A DNA stretch of 64,000 nucleotides from Gadus chalcogrammus (lineage: Eukaryota > Chordata > Actinopteri > Gadiformes > Gadidae). Below, one piece after another: positions 1 through 12,100 of the stretch; positions within the stretch are counted from its first letter, which is position 1, and every line of letters begins with the position of its first letter. A program made the position numbers and the translations under genes. Where the stretch lies: the NCBI RefSeq assembly GCF_026213295.1, contig NC_079412.1:3861813-3925812 (forward strand), in the 5' to 3' direction. The notes below the pieces were generated by a model that was given only the letters and a program-made list of their open reading frames with translations, was not told the origin of the DNA and did not search any database.

Positions 1-254
1 GCACGTTCAAACACATTATCAGCCGAATATTGTAATTGCCTCTTATTTGTGTTCTAATTTACAACACAGCATAAACGTTAGCGTTCAGGGAATGTTAACA
101 GGTGTTGAGCAGGTATTTCCAGTCATGCATGAAATTGACCCCATGCAGGGAATGTTATGGAACATTGCAGGGAAACACTGCATGTGTGAAAGGGGCTTAT
201 GTTGCTGACAATGAAGATACAAAAAAAACAAGAGACCATAAAGAAACTGCTTAC

Positions 255-425
255 TTTTCTTAGTGTGCCGGGTGTGATTGCAACCTTGAAAATCATCCAA
301 AGGGGCACTATTAGGGTGGAGGACAGAGTGAACCACCAGCCAAGAAGAATGCCCCACCATGGATAGTCTAACGTGTTGTTAAACTTCAGGGGAGTGTACT
401 TCACCAAGGAGAACACAAACGTTGC
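255..425 (-). CDS. SLC6 transporter exon, TM11 end and TM12
   Basis: 171 nt, the family-typical size, acceptor gttaag, donor GAAAA|GTAAGC. It encodes [19 protein letters not shown] and TM12, ending TPGTLRK. The next (last) exon would lie beyond base 1. Confidence 0.92.
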
Positions 426-3043
426 CTTAACAAGTGAGAAGAGAGAAAGACACAAAAAAGCTTCATGGGTTTTTGGAAATTGTATCGTGCCAAAGTTTAA
501 ACAGACAGATCTTGTGTTTTGGCACAAAACAAGGATGTAAACTAATTTGGGAGAAACGATCACAACTTACAATGCAGATAACTGGAGTCACATATTTCAA
601 ACAGTACTTGATAAGGGGAAATGGTCTGTATCCGATCATGTCCTCTATGATGTCATAAAAACGGTCCGCGCCTGTGGGATGATAGAAAACATTGAGCCAA
701 ATGAATAAATGAATGAATCCTATAGCCTTGAGACAATCCTTATCAAATGACCTGTAGCCAAACATTCTGTTTGGCTACAGATCAGTGTTAACCTTTAGCC
801 GCCCACATCCATTTCCTGAAATAAAAATGCAGACGGGGGACTGTGTTTTAGTCAAAGACATAACCCAGGCCAATCAGGGACTGTGTTGTAGTGGATGACA
901 TAACCGGGCCAATCAGGGACTTTGTTGTAGTGGATGACATAACCCAGGCCAATCAGGCACTGTGTTGTAGTGGATGACATAACCCGGGCCAATCAGGGAC
1001 TGTGTTGTAGTGGATGACATAACCGGGCCAATCAGGGACTGTGTTGTAGTGGATGACATAAACCAGGCCAATCAGGGACTGTGTTGTAGTGGATGACATA
1101 ACCCAGGCCAATCAGGGACTGTGTTGGGGTTGTGGATGTCACATACAGGCCACCGCTAGCTACATATTAATGGTGTCTCCCAAAGCAACGTTAGCGTTAA
1201 CACAGTCATCAAGACCATAACCAAGAGCCTTTTCAAAAACATAATGAAAGTCACAATGATTCATAGCATGCAGAGCAGAATGAAAAGACAAGGCTACTCT
1301 GGCTTGGTTCTACCTATCTATCTTTGAGGTCTTTTCATTCCCTTTGCACTAAAGGGTTTTGCCAAAAGCAGTGCATTGGAAGCCATGCTTTGACCGACAA
1401 CGCATTCAGCCAAGCATGCTGTGATGTGTCGCAGAACCCAGAGGCAGTAAAGCATGTCTGTGACAGCAAACTATTCAGTTAAGGTCTTGTTCTGTTGGGA
1501 TATGTCTTGTGCCAGACGGCAACAGCTTACAGGGGGGGCAGGGGCCCGGGCATGACCAAGGCATACCACCAGGTGTGAGTGTGATTAGCCATTACAAGCC
1601 GTTTTTGAAATGTGCAGCATTGTGACATCACAGGTGGGCGTGTCCACCTAGATGTGTGACGGATAGATGAGCAACGATTACTTCAGTCCACTGGGTAGGC
1701 TGGTAGACTGATCTATCCAGCACAGATCTACGTGGACACGCCCACCTGTGATGTCACAATGCTGCACATTTTCAAACCTGCTTGTAATGGCTAATCACAT
1801 TCACACCTGGTGGTATGATATGCCCCCTTTAAAAGACAAGGCTACTCTGGCTTGGTTCTACCCGTCTATCTTTGAGGACTTTTCATTCCCTTTGCGCTTT
1901 GTTGTCAACTCTCTTGCATCATCAACCAAAGTCCACCTCCTATCACCACGCCCTCCTCTGATTGGTCTTGCCAAACTAAGGCCTCTCACCAAACACCCAG
2001 CCAATGCACATAGACTGCAGAATGGCAAACAGAAGCAGCGTCATCCCACTGCAGGCGTAGTAATCAAACAACTGGAAGATGTACAATCCGCCCTGTGTAA
2101 GAATGGGACAAGGCGTTACAAACATCATCAATGAGTCTGATACGTATTATCAACCATCTGACGACGGGAGAGCCTCACCTCTGTCACCATCAGCAGGCCC
2201 ACAAAGAAGCATCCCAGGCAGATGATGAGAAGGAGGATTTTGCGGCGATGGCCCATGTGGAAGAACTCAGGATACATGTCGGAGATGGCGGTGGTCAGAG
2301 CCTCCAGGCCTACGAACTACCATCAACAGAAGAGCAGATCCGTTCATGTGCTGTGACACTCAGACGCTTCAATGGGATCTCACAAGCTGGTCCGTCAGGA
2401 AACAACAGAATGTTTTGACTGCTCCACGTTAGCTGACCTGACTGTCCAGTCCGAGTAAGATGATCATGAGGAAGAAGAGGATGGCCCACAGCTGAGGAAA
2501 GGGCATCATGGCCACCGCACGGGGGTACGCTATGAAGGCCAGGCCAGGACCTGGGGTAATGGTAAAGGGACTGCATTTATATAGCGCTTTTCTAACCAAA
2601 ACACTCAGTGTTTTACAATACTGCCTCACATTCACGCACACATTGACACACCAACAGCAGAGTCAACCATGCAAGGTAGCTTGTCAGGAGCAGTTAGGGT
2701 TAAGTGTCTTGCTCAGGGACACATCAACACTCAGCTAGGAGGAGCTGGGGATCGAACTAGCAACCTTCCAGTTACATGACAACTGCACTACCTCCTGAGC
2801 TAAGCCGACCCACCACAAACATAGTTCAGTGATAACTAATTGTTATTGGGGGGGGTGGGGGTGTAGGATCGAGGTGAGCATAGAGAGGTTGGTAGTTGAT
2901 GGGATCCTTGATGATCTATTTCTTGAGCTAGAGTTTTATTTTAAATGAATAGCGTTGAAGGATTAGGATTGCAACCTCTGTGTGGAAGTCTCTTTCATTT
3001 TTTCCATCCGAGCATTCCGCTTCTTTCTTGTCCTTCACTTTGG

Positions 3044-3128
<85 letters not shown>

Positions 3129-6100
3129 CCCACACACGCTCAATGCTACCTTCTCTGAAAACCCTGGGCCCACCTGACTCTGCTACTTTGGATATGTCTA
3201 TGTTCTGCTCATAGGCCATGAAACCAAGAACAGAAAAGATGGCAAAGCCCGCGATGAAGCTGGTGGCACTGTTCAGAAGGCAGAGATAAACACAGTCCCT
3301 GGGGAAACAGAAGACAGTGTTGATGTGGTGACATGAATGCATGCGTTTGCATATTTAAATATGGATGCCGATTCTACACATCATTTAACATTCCTCTAGA
3401 GCAGATAGTGTGATATTTTTCACTGAAAATGCCCTGGGATGTTGGTTTGATGCTGCTAGTACTTACTTGTAACAGTTGTTGTTGTACTTATTGTAGCTTC
3501 CCAGTGCAGTTAGACATCCGATACAGATGGCGTATGAATAGAATATTTGAGTACCTGCGTCCATCCACACCTACAAACAAACACAAACACATTGTTTATT
3601 AGCGTTGCTCCGGGCAAGCTCTAAACTCGATTGATTTACGAAGTTTTTCATGCCATAAAAGACCCTGGGTTACATTTTCACCGGAATTATACTTTAACTT
3701 GTTAAGCTCCAGCCTATTTTTTAGGTTTCTGCTCGAAAAGGACAAAATGAAAAGAGAATATCTCTGCATCTACAAGGTCTATTTGAATAATTGTGGTGTC
3801 ATTATAAAGGGAACACTTGTGAAATGTGTTCAGATGTGTAGGTATCTGTATTTATGTCACTGGCTCAGAGTAAATTATGTTGGCACATAAGCATGAATGA
3901 CAGATTTCATTTTAGTTTAGGCAAGGCAAGGCAACTTTATATATATAGCATTTATTTATATAGTCGTTTTATATAGTCGTTTTTATAGTTTTTATAGCTT
4001 TTTATAGCTGCTATAGGCGTAAAGAGATCACCCTTCAAAGCGGAATGGTTATTGCGGGGGAGGTGCCGCGGCGGCAGACGTGATCGTAATTTCCGGTTAG
4101 TGCACCACAGAGTATTCGATTTGGAACAGCCCTGACATCTGAAAATTAGCGCACTTAGTGAGTGCGGATAGTGTACTTCGTTTAAGTGTACTCATGGAAG
4201 TATGGATATCGGAACACGGCACAACTTCGATGCATGCTTCATGAAAGGAAGCCATCTTACACTAAAAATAAGTGAGGTTCACATTAAAACTGGTTGTAAA
4301 CAAACGCAGACATGTCGGACGTACTAAAACCGGAGTTTATTAAGTAATGAAAAAGTAAAACTTTTCCTAAAAAAATCGCAAAGGTAAGACAGAGTTTCTG
4401 TCGCTGTAAATAAGTTGTTGTATACCTTTGTATTCTTTGGCTGCTGGTTCACTGAGTTTTTATCGTAGGGTCTTTACAGTGGCACTGTCGTACTTGTCAT
4501 GGTCTTACCTTTCATTTGAGATATATTTGTTTGCGTACAATGAAGTATCGGTGCGGTAGCAATGGAAATGTGGAGAGTGGGTTGAGGTGGTGCTTTCTGA
4601 CGCTATTCAGATTTTGATATTTGATAATTAATATGCTTGGCGTTTGAGTTGTGTTTGGTGTGTATAAAAATGTGCTTGTATGTGCTTGTAGCGGAGTTTC
4701 TCATGTTTAATTTGCTGTGCAGTATGACTATTTCTACACAATAAGGGCAGTGTTGTATGCCTTTTGATGCGAGAGTGATCGAGAGTCCCCAAATATGGGG
4801 ACCCTCATGCTTTATGCCGCATTTCCACTGCAGGGTGCGTAACGGATCGGTTCGCAAAGGTGCGGTTTATGCCGCGTTTCCACTGCAGGGTGCGGAACGG
4901 TTGGGTTCGCAAAGGTGCGGTAGGGAGGGGGCGGTATAGCCCAGCTCAGTTCCGAGGTCGCGTTTCCAGCGCCCACAGTACCCTTTAAGGTAGGCCGGAT
5001 GTCGATCGCCGCGGCAGCTACCTAAACATCGTAAACAACGTCTTCCTCCCCAAGAATGCAGACGAACGTCTCCACCTCCTTGTTTGCCCAAGCAAGCGTT
5101 TTACGCGACATGTTAATTGTAAAGAATAATACCTCGAGGCTACTGTTTGTTTGTTTTTATCCCCACGTCGCCCAGAAGTGATGATTCTGTCGACCAATCA
5201 ACGGAGGGGGTGTGTAGCTAGAATTTCCCGGGACCCTCTCAGGCATCTCGTCTCGTTTTCAGTACCCCAACGGAGGAGTCCTGAAAACGAGGCCAAAACG
5301 GGTACAGCTAAGTCCGGGTCACGCCCACAATTATTTTTGCTATGCTCAAAATATGTCATACCATGACTGTCAGCATTTTTCCATAGTGTTAAGTTCATCC
5401 TCAACGAGATCCCATTTTTTTAAAACATGAAGAGCTGATGGTGATGTGTTACCATGGGGTCGGAGAGGCGGGACGGGTCCGGGTAGAGGTAGAACTTGAT
5501 CCCGTCGATGGCCCCCGGCAGCGTCAGCCCCCGGACCAGCAGCACCACCAGCATCAGGTAGGGGAAGGTGGCCGTGAAGTACACCACCTGAGACAGGAGG
5601 CAGAGGCACCGGTAAATGGAGGAAGACATTCCCAACAACAGGAATGCCAAGTCAAAGAGTGTGAGGACGAATAAAATATCATGTGCTCACATGAAGAAAA
5701 ATGATTCATGCACATTTTTTCCAATGTTGTTCCAAACAACATTTAATTATATTTTCGACTTTGACTTGGGAAATGTGATGTATTCATTATCACGCCCACT
5801 ACTTGTCTCCTCTACATTTCTTTAAGAGCTCATAACTTTAGAATTTTAGGGGAGCTCAGTACTGGTCCTGAGAACAGCTCAGTACTGAGAACAGAGCTCA
5901 GTACTGAGAAGAGAGCTCAGTACTGGTCCAGAGAACAGAGCTCAGTACTGGTCCTGAGAACAGAGCTTGGTACTGGTCCTGAATCTATTCAGGGCTCCGC
6001 CCTCAGTGTCAGCCTGACCCTCTCCCAGTGGATCATTGCCATCTGATGATTCAAGGCCTCTGATGTGTTAAAATGTATAAATGACAGAAGCTCTTGTAAT

Positions 6101-9100
6101 ACACCATGTAGAGTATTCCAATTATACTGGTACAGTGGTACATAGAAAATGAGTAAGTAAGAACACAAACACTAAGGAGGAACACTAATGTGTGACCTTA
6201 TAGAGCACACATTGACAAACAGTGACGATGGCGAAAGGCGACGACGAATGTAAAACATTGTCTACCCTTTTGTCTTCTCTGAACAATGTTAGGCATCAGC
6301 CAATGCAGTGAGCTGTTGTGTGTCAGGGGGTGTGAATAGGGCTGTCTGTAGGGCTGTCTGTAGGGCTGTCTGTAGGGCTGTCTATAGGGCCGTCTGTAGG
6401 GCCGTCTGTAGGGCTGTCTGTAGGGCTGTCTATAGGGCTGTCTATAGGGCTGTCTGTAGGGCTGTAAATAGGGCTGTATATAGGGCTGTCTGTAGGGCTT
6501 TCTATAGGGCTGTCTGTAAACCTGTGTGTTAGGCTGTCTATAGGGCTGTCTGTAGGGCTGTCTGTAGGGCTGTCTATAGGGCTGTCTGTAGGGCTGTAAA
6601 TAGGGCAGTATATAGGGCTGTCTGTAGGGCTTTCTATAGGGCTGTCTGTAAACCTGTGTGTAAGGCTGTCTGTAGGGCTGTCTGTAAAACTGTGTGTAAG
6701 GCTGTCTGTAGGTGGCCTACACAGGGCCAGCTGCAGACAGCAGAGTTTTTTTTTTAGGGGCACTTCTTACTTGGGGCCTGGAGACGAAAATGATAGAAAT
6801 GGTAAATGGTATATGGACTGCTTTGATATAGCGCTTTTTTGTAACCAGCACTAAAAAGCACTTAAGTGTAAAGCACTTTACAATAATGCCTGATATATAT
6901 TGTAATATCAGGCAATATTGTAATCTTTATTGTAACCCCGCTGTAATCGTTTGTCCAAACAATCATGCTAAAAATAATTCATGAGCATCTTGAATGTTTA
7001 CCGTTACCGTACACATACAAGTGTTTCCCACAGAACCAGTCTCTACTCTTTCTTAAGATTAAAAAAATATTTGATATTTATGTCTCATACAAAAAGTCAT
7101 CAGTTGTCAGTTTGCCAAGACCCCAGGTCAATTGTCTGTGTCGAGATGTAAATGAACCATGATTTTTGTTCAACATTCGTGTGACTTTATCTTACCTTTC
7201 CGGTTGACTTCACACCTTTCCAGATGCAGAAGTAGCATACGATCCACGACAGGAGAAGACACAGGGCCAGCTCCCATCGTATGCTGCCCATCTCGTTGGG
7301 ACTCTCGGTTACGTTCAATACTCTCCTCCTAAAGATCACAAATGAGAATCACATTAAGTACTGCCATTCATGTTACATGAATGGCCTGCTTATTTAAACA
7401 GTGTTTTTACTCACTCCCAGAATTCCTTGACCGGTGATGAGGCATTTTCTGCTGTACTCCAGTTCATGTGGCTATTCCCATTATTCAGTGGCAAACAGGT
7501 AGCTATGGGGAACATACGCATATGAATACCATGTTACAATATACAGACTGAGTTTAAATTGCAACTCAAACACATCTTTTTAAATTGCCATATAAGGACT
7601 GATGATATTAGTTCTTCGGTTGATATTTAATTTACACCTGCTGCCATTGGGGTTCAGAAATGTGATTGATAAATAAAATGAATCCTTATCATCATTATTA
7701 GGGGTCCGAGCAGCGAAGCTGCTTGGTCCCCTATTGTCCCTATTGTTTCTGTAATTGTTTTTTTACCCTCAAATTCTGTAAAAGTCATACTGCAGCCTAT
7801 GCCTTAAGTCTAAAACTCTTGAGTTTTCAGGTATGGTTACCAATAACCCCCACTACCCATAAACCCACATTTGTGGTACTGCACCCAAAGTTGGCGCTAT
7901 TCCGCCATTGCCACTCATTTAAGAAACACAACATTGAACAGTACCTGAAATTCATCAGGCAATCAACATTCCAGCTCATTAGTTTCCAAGAATCGGACTG
8001 CCAAGACACAGTATGGCATTAAGGGGAACTTCTTCATTAACCATTTTTCATTCATAATTAACTCTGTCATATTTATATTTCTTTCGTTGGTGTTCTTGAC
8101 TACAAAAGGTTTAATTTCCCCAGATTTTCAAAGATTTTTCAGGTATATGCTTTGAAGAAAGCCCTTAATTCAGTTGAGAAATGTGTGCTTTGGGTTTTCT
8201 GGATATTGTGTGATTATCAATAGACATTTTTACCATGTGTATGAGGCGACATATCATGTCGCCTCATACACTGATGGCTCAATGACATATCACTGATGGC
8301 TCAATGTCCCATTGAGCCATCAGTGGCTCAATGGGATAATGCCTTGTATTGGTGATCCTTAGTTTGAGTGTTTGAATCCCGATTAGACAATGCTGAACAT
8401 GACATTCGGCCATCGCTCTGCAGCCCAGTCACCTGAAAGCCGAGGCACATTATGGCAATAAGGGGAACATCAACATCTTTCCTTCATAATTATATGTCAT
8501 ATTTATATATCTTCCATTAGTGTGTTCTTGACTTTTCATTTTGCTCGGACCCTGTTAATTACTGTTTGCGGTTATATTTGGGTGTCAAGCAGCGAAGCTG
8601 CGAGACAACCTATTGTTTTCGTATGAATTCCTATTATTATAATTTACCTGCCATGGGAGTCTATGGCAGCCCATAGAACGCCTTGATGAAAGTTATGAAA
8701 TTTGGCAAACTGGTTCAGGACAGTCCCATTAGCCCATAGAGCAAAATTTGAGGTCGCTAGCTCATGAGCTCTAGTGCCACCAACAGGTCAAAGTTGGACA
8801 TGCATTCATGTTTATAACTTTCGACCCATTGATCCAATATTCACAAACAATGTATCATTGGATTCCTTGATCCAAGCAGAGTTCAACGCACCCTATGTCG
8901 TCATTTTGCGCCAAGATGGATTTTCCGCCATCTTGGTTTATGTCAAAAACCTTCAAAATGCATCTCCTATCACAGATTGTATCCAATCATCGTGAATCTT
9001 GGCAGACATGATCATCAGGCCATGCTTGATAAAACTTATCGGACCGATTTATCAAATTCAAAACCGTTTGGCCGGGACCGTCAATCAAATTTGACCGCAA

Positions 9101-12100
9101 AATAGGAAGTTAGCCAATATCTCAGCAGCCCTTTGACATATCATAACCAAACTTATTACATAGACCCATGACGTCATCATGGGGACATTTTGGTGACAAT
9201 TTGGTGACCATTGACCTCTATGGGGCACCATGATTACTCAAGACGTGTTTTAACTCCTCTCTCTTCACATGAGTATATTTCAAACTTATTTTCAATGTCT
9301 GGTGAAACTGTCAGACCGCCCCATATAGCTAATAAAATATTTCAAACGACAACATCAGAAATTGGCTGCCATGTTGAAAGTTGTCAATATCAATATTACA
9401 TATCCACAGGCCACAGATAATGTCCAATCATCATGAAACTGGCCATATATGATCTTCAGACCAAGCTGAACAAATCTGCCAAACAGCTTTTTCTAATTCA
9501 AAACCGTTTGGCCGCGACAGCCAATCAAACTTGACGGCAAAGCCGCCAAACAGGAAGTAAGCCTGTTCTCCACAACTCTTTAACATATCATAGCCATACT
9601 TGCTACATAGCCTCATGACATAATTCTGGGGACACCCAAACAATTTGGTGACCTTTGATCTCAGGGGGACGTCAAACAACAATGATTTATTTACCATTCC
9701 TCCCACTTACAATATAAACTGCAATTCTTACTGGATTATATGCTTCATGAACCACCTCAAGAACGGTTGCTTGTTAACATTGTGTCTCTGTTAGGGATAT
9801 TGCTCCTAATACCCCTATGTATTTGTGTCATTTGTTCTGTCAGGCAGACGATAATGCGCCCTTACCACTAGGTAGGGTCTTTTTTCCATTTTGTAAACAT
9901 TGACGTGTACTCGTATAATGCTCGAGTCTAGTTCATTCCACCAGCTGTCGTTATTACTGATAACCGAGACGGCCGTCATGTAGCCACTCAGCCAATTACG
10001 TCCGTCCGGCAGAATTAGTTAATCGAGTCCCATTCTGCTTGACACCCACATTGCTGCTCGCAGCTATATTTATTATTATTATTGTTTTTAGGTGTCTAGC
10101 ACCGAAAGTGCAAGGTGCCATTTGTTATTGCTATTCTTTCATTATTATTTATACTTAATTGTACACATTGATCAACAGCCAAACATCCAAATCTATATTG
10201 TGGAACCAATCCAGTATCTGGCGCCATCATAGATCTCGTAAGTCTGCCCCTTCCGGTAGACCCCAATGGGACCTCTGAGATCGAAAAATATGAATGGGTT
10301 TCAATCAGTGGCGAAGTTAGACCTTTTTTGGGTGGGCTCAAGCCCACCCAGAACTTGCCTTAGCCCACCCTATCGTTTCGGCCTCAAATTGTTTTTACAC
10401 AAGCAATGAGAGAATGGATGCCGTACACTCATGAACAGGCTCAAATGGGCTAGTGAAATCGAGCGCAACCTTCCTGCAAGAATCTCTAACCTCTGATTGG
10501 TGGGTGGGCGTCTCCTGTTTGACAAGCTTGTAATGCTGCATAGCATGATAAGCATGATAAGGTGCAAGGAGCAGAAGAAGTTGACACGGGTGCTAATTTT
10601 CAGTTAAAATAAAATGCTGGCATTATTTTATCAGCTGAGGGCATATTCATTGCCATAACAACGTGAGATAATCAACAAGTACAACATGTTCTATTTTTTT
10701 TATTTTTTATTATTATTATTATTTTTTTTATTATACAGGAAAGTATTACAAGTAACAAAGTTACAATATAATTGGGCCTGTCTCAGTAAAATAACTGATT
10801 TCCAGCAGGTTCCTGTTTTGCAGCACAATATAACATACAGGGACAAGGCACTTCGCACGTCACATTTACATACAAAACATAAAAACAGGGACATAGCACG
10901 TGTAAGTCAGTGTTTACAACTGTATGTGTTGAGAAGTAACAATTTATATGCTTTTTTGAACTGTGTGATGGATTGTAATACTCTAATGTGATGGGGAATG
11001 CCATTCCAGACTTTGGTGAAAGTGTGGATGAAGGACCTCTGTCCATAGCCGTTATTGAAAGCAGGCACTGGGTGGAGGGCCATGGAGAGAGATCTAGTGA
11101 ATCGCACTTGGGGCATGTTATGTGTTGGTAAGAGGGAGATGAGTGTTTGTGAGGTGCTGTGTTGGAGGTGAAAATAAAATGTGATAGCATGACTGTAAAT
11201 ACAATTTTGAAAGGACAGAGCGTGAGATTGAGTGAGTGCAGTGCAGTGGTGTGTCCATTTTGGAAGATTACTGTGGATTTTTAAAGCTCGGTTGTATAGT
11301 CGTGCGATGGATTCAGTAACTTCCTTGGTGGTGAGAGACCATATTGGTATACAGTAGGAGATGGTTGAGAATACAATCGCATGCAGGTAGGTTTCGGAGA
11401 CAGTTGAGGATAGGTATGGTCTAATCTTGTTATATACATATAGTTTCTGATGTAACTTTTTAGTTAACTTGGAGGTGTGTTCGCGGTAAGTGAGGTGTGA
11501 GTCAAGTAACACACCCAGATACGTATATGTATTGGTGATGACAAGATTTTGATTTGAGAAGATGATGGGACTGGTAAAGGAAAGATGCTTTCTGGATTAG
11601 TGGAAATACATGCATTTAGTTTTTGTGACATTGATGGTTAAATGATTGTCAATTAACCATTTATGCAAAGATTGAAGATCAGATGACAGTTTGGAGTTTA
11701 TGGTATCATGGTTTGAGTCGGACAGAAAGAGCACGGTGTCATCAGCGTACATTAGGCATTTAGGGCCCTATTTTAACGGTCTGAAACGCAAGTGGGAAGC
11801 GCAAAGCGCAAGTAGCTTTGTGGGCGGTTCTACGGCGCTATCGCTATTTTACAGGCGGATAAATGACACTTGCGTCGCGGCGCAAGTGTCAAAAGGGTTG
11901 GTCTGAAGCAGCCTAGTTACCCGTAGGTGTGGTTTGGGCGTAACGTCCAACAAACCAATGAGAGTGCCAGCTCCCATCCCCTTTAGGAGCCATGAGCGCA
12001 TTTGAATCGGACAAGTTGATATTCTGACTGAATGAACTGAATAGGCCAAATAATATGGCCTATTTCACACATGGAATAAGGCGTTTTCTTCCACAACTTC

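Noticed and set aside
832..1135. Regular repeats with similar spacing, CRISPR-like
   Set aside because: The whole 39-40-base unit is repeated, with no unique spacers, and the context is a vertebrate intron.
2928..3214. Open frames rich in Ser-Leu or Arg-Glu
   Set aside because: Pure (CT)n microsatellite translation.
6308..6763. Open frames of RAVC/RAVY and DSPTDSP repeats
   Set aside because: They arise from a 12-bp minisatellite open on both strands; no start context or homology.
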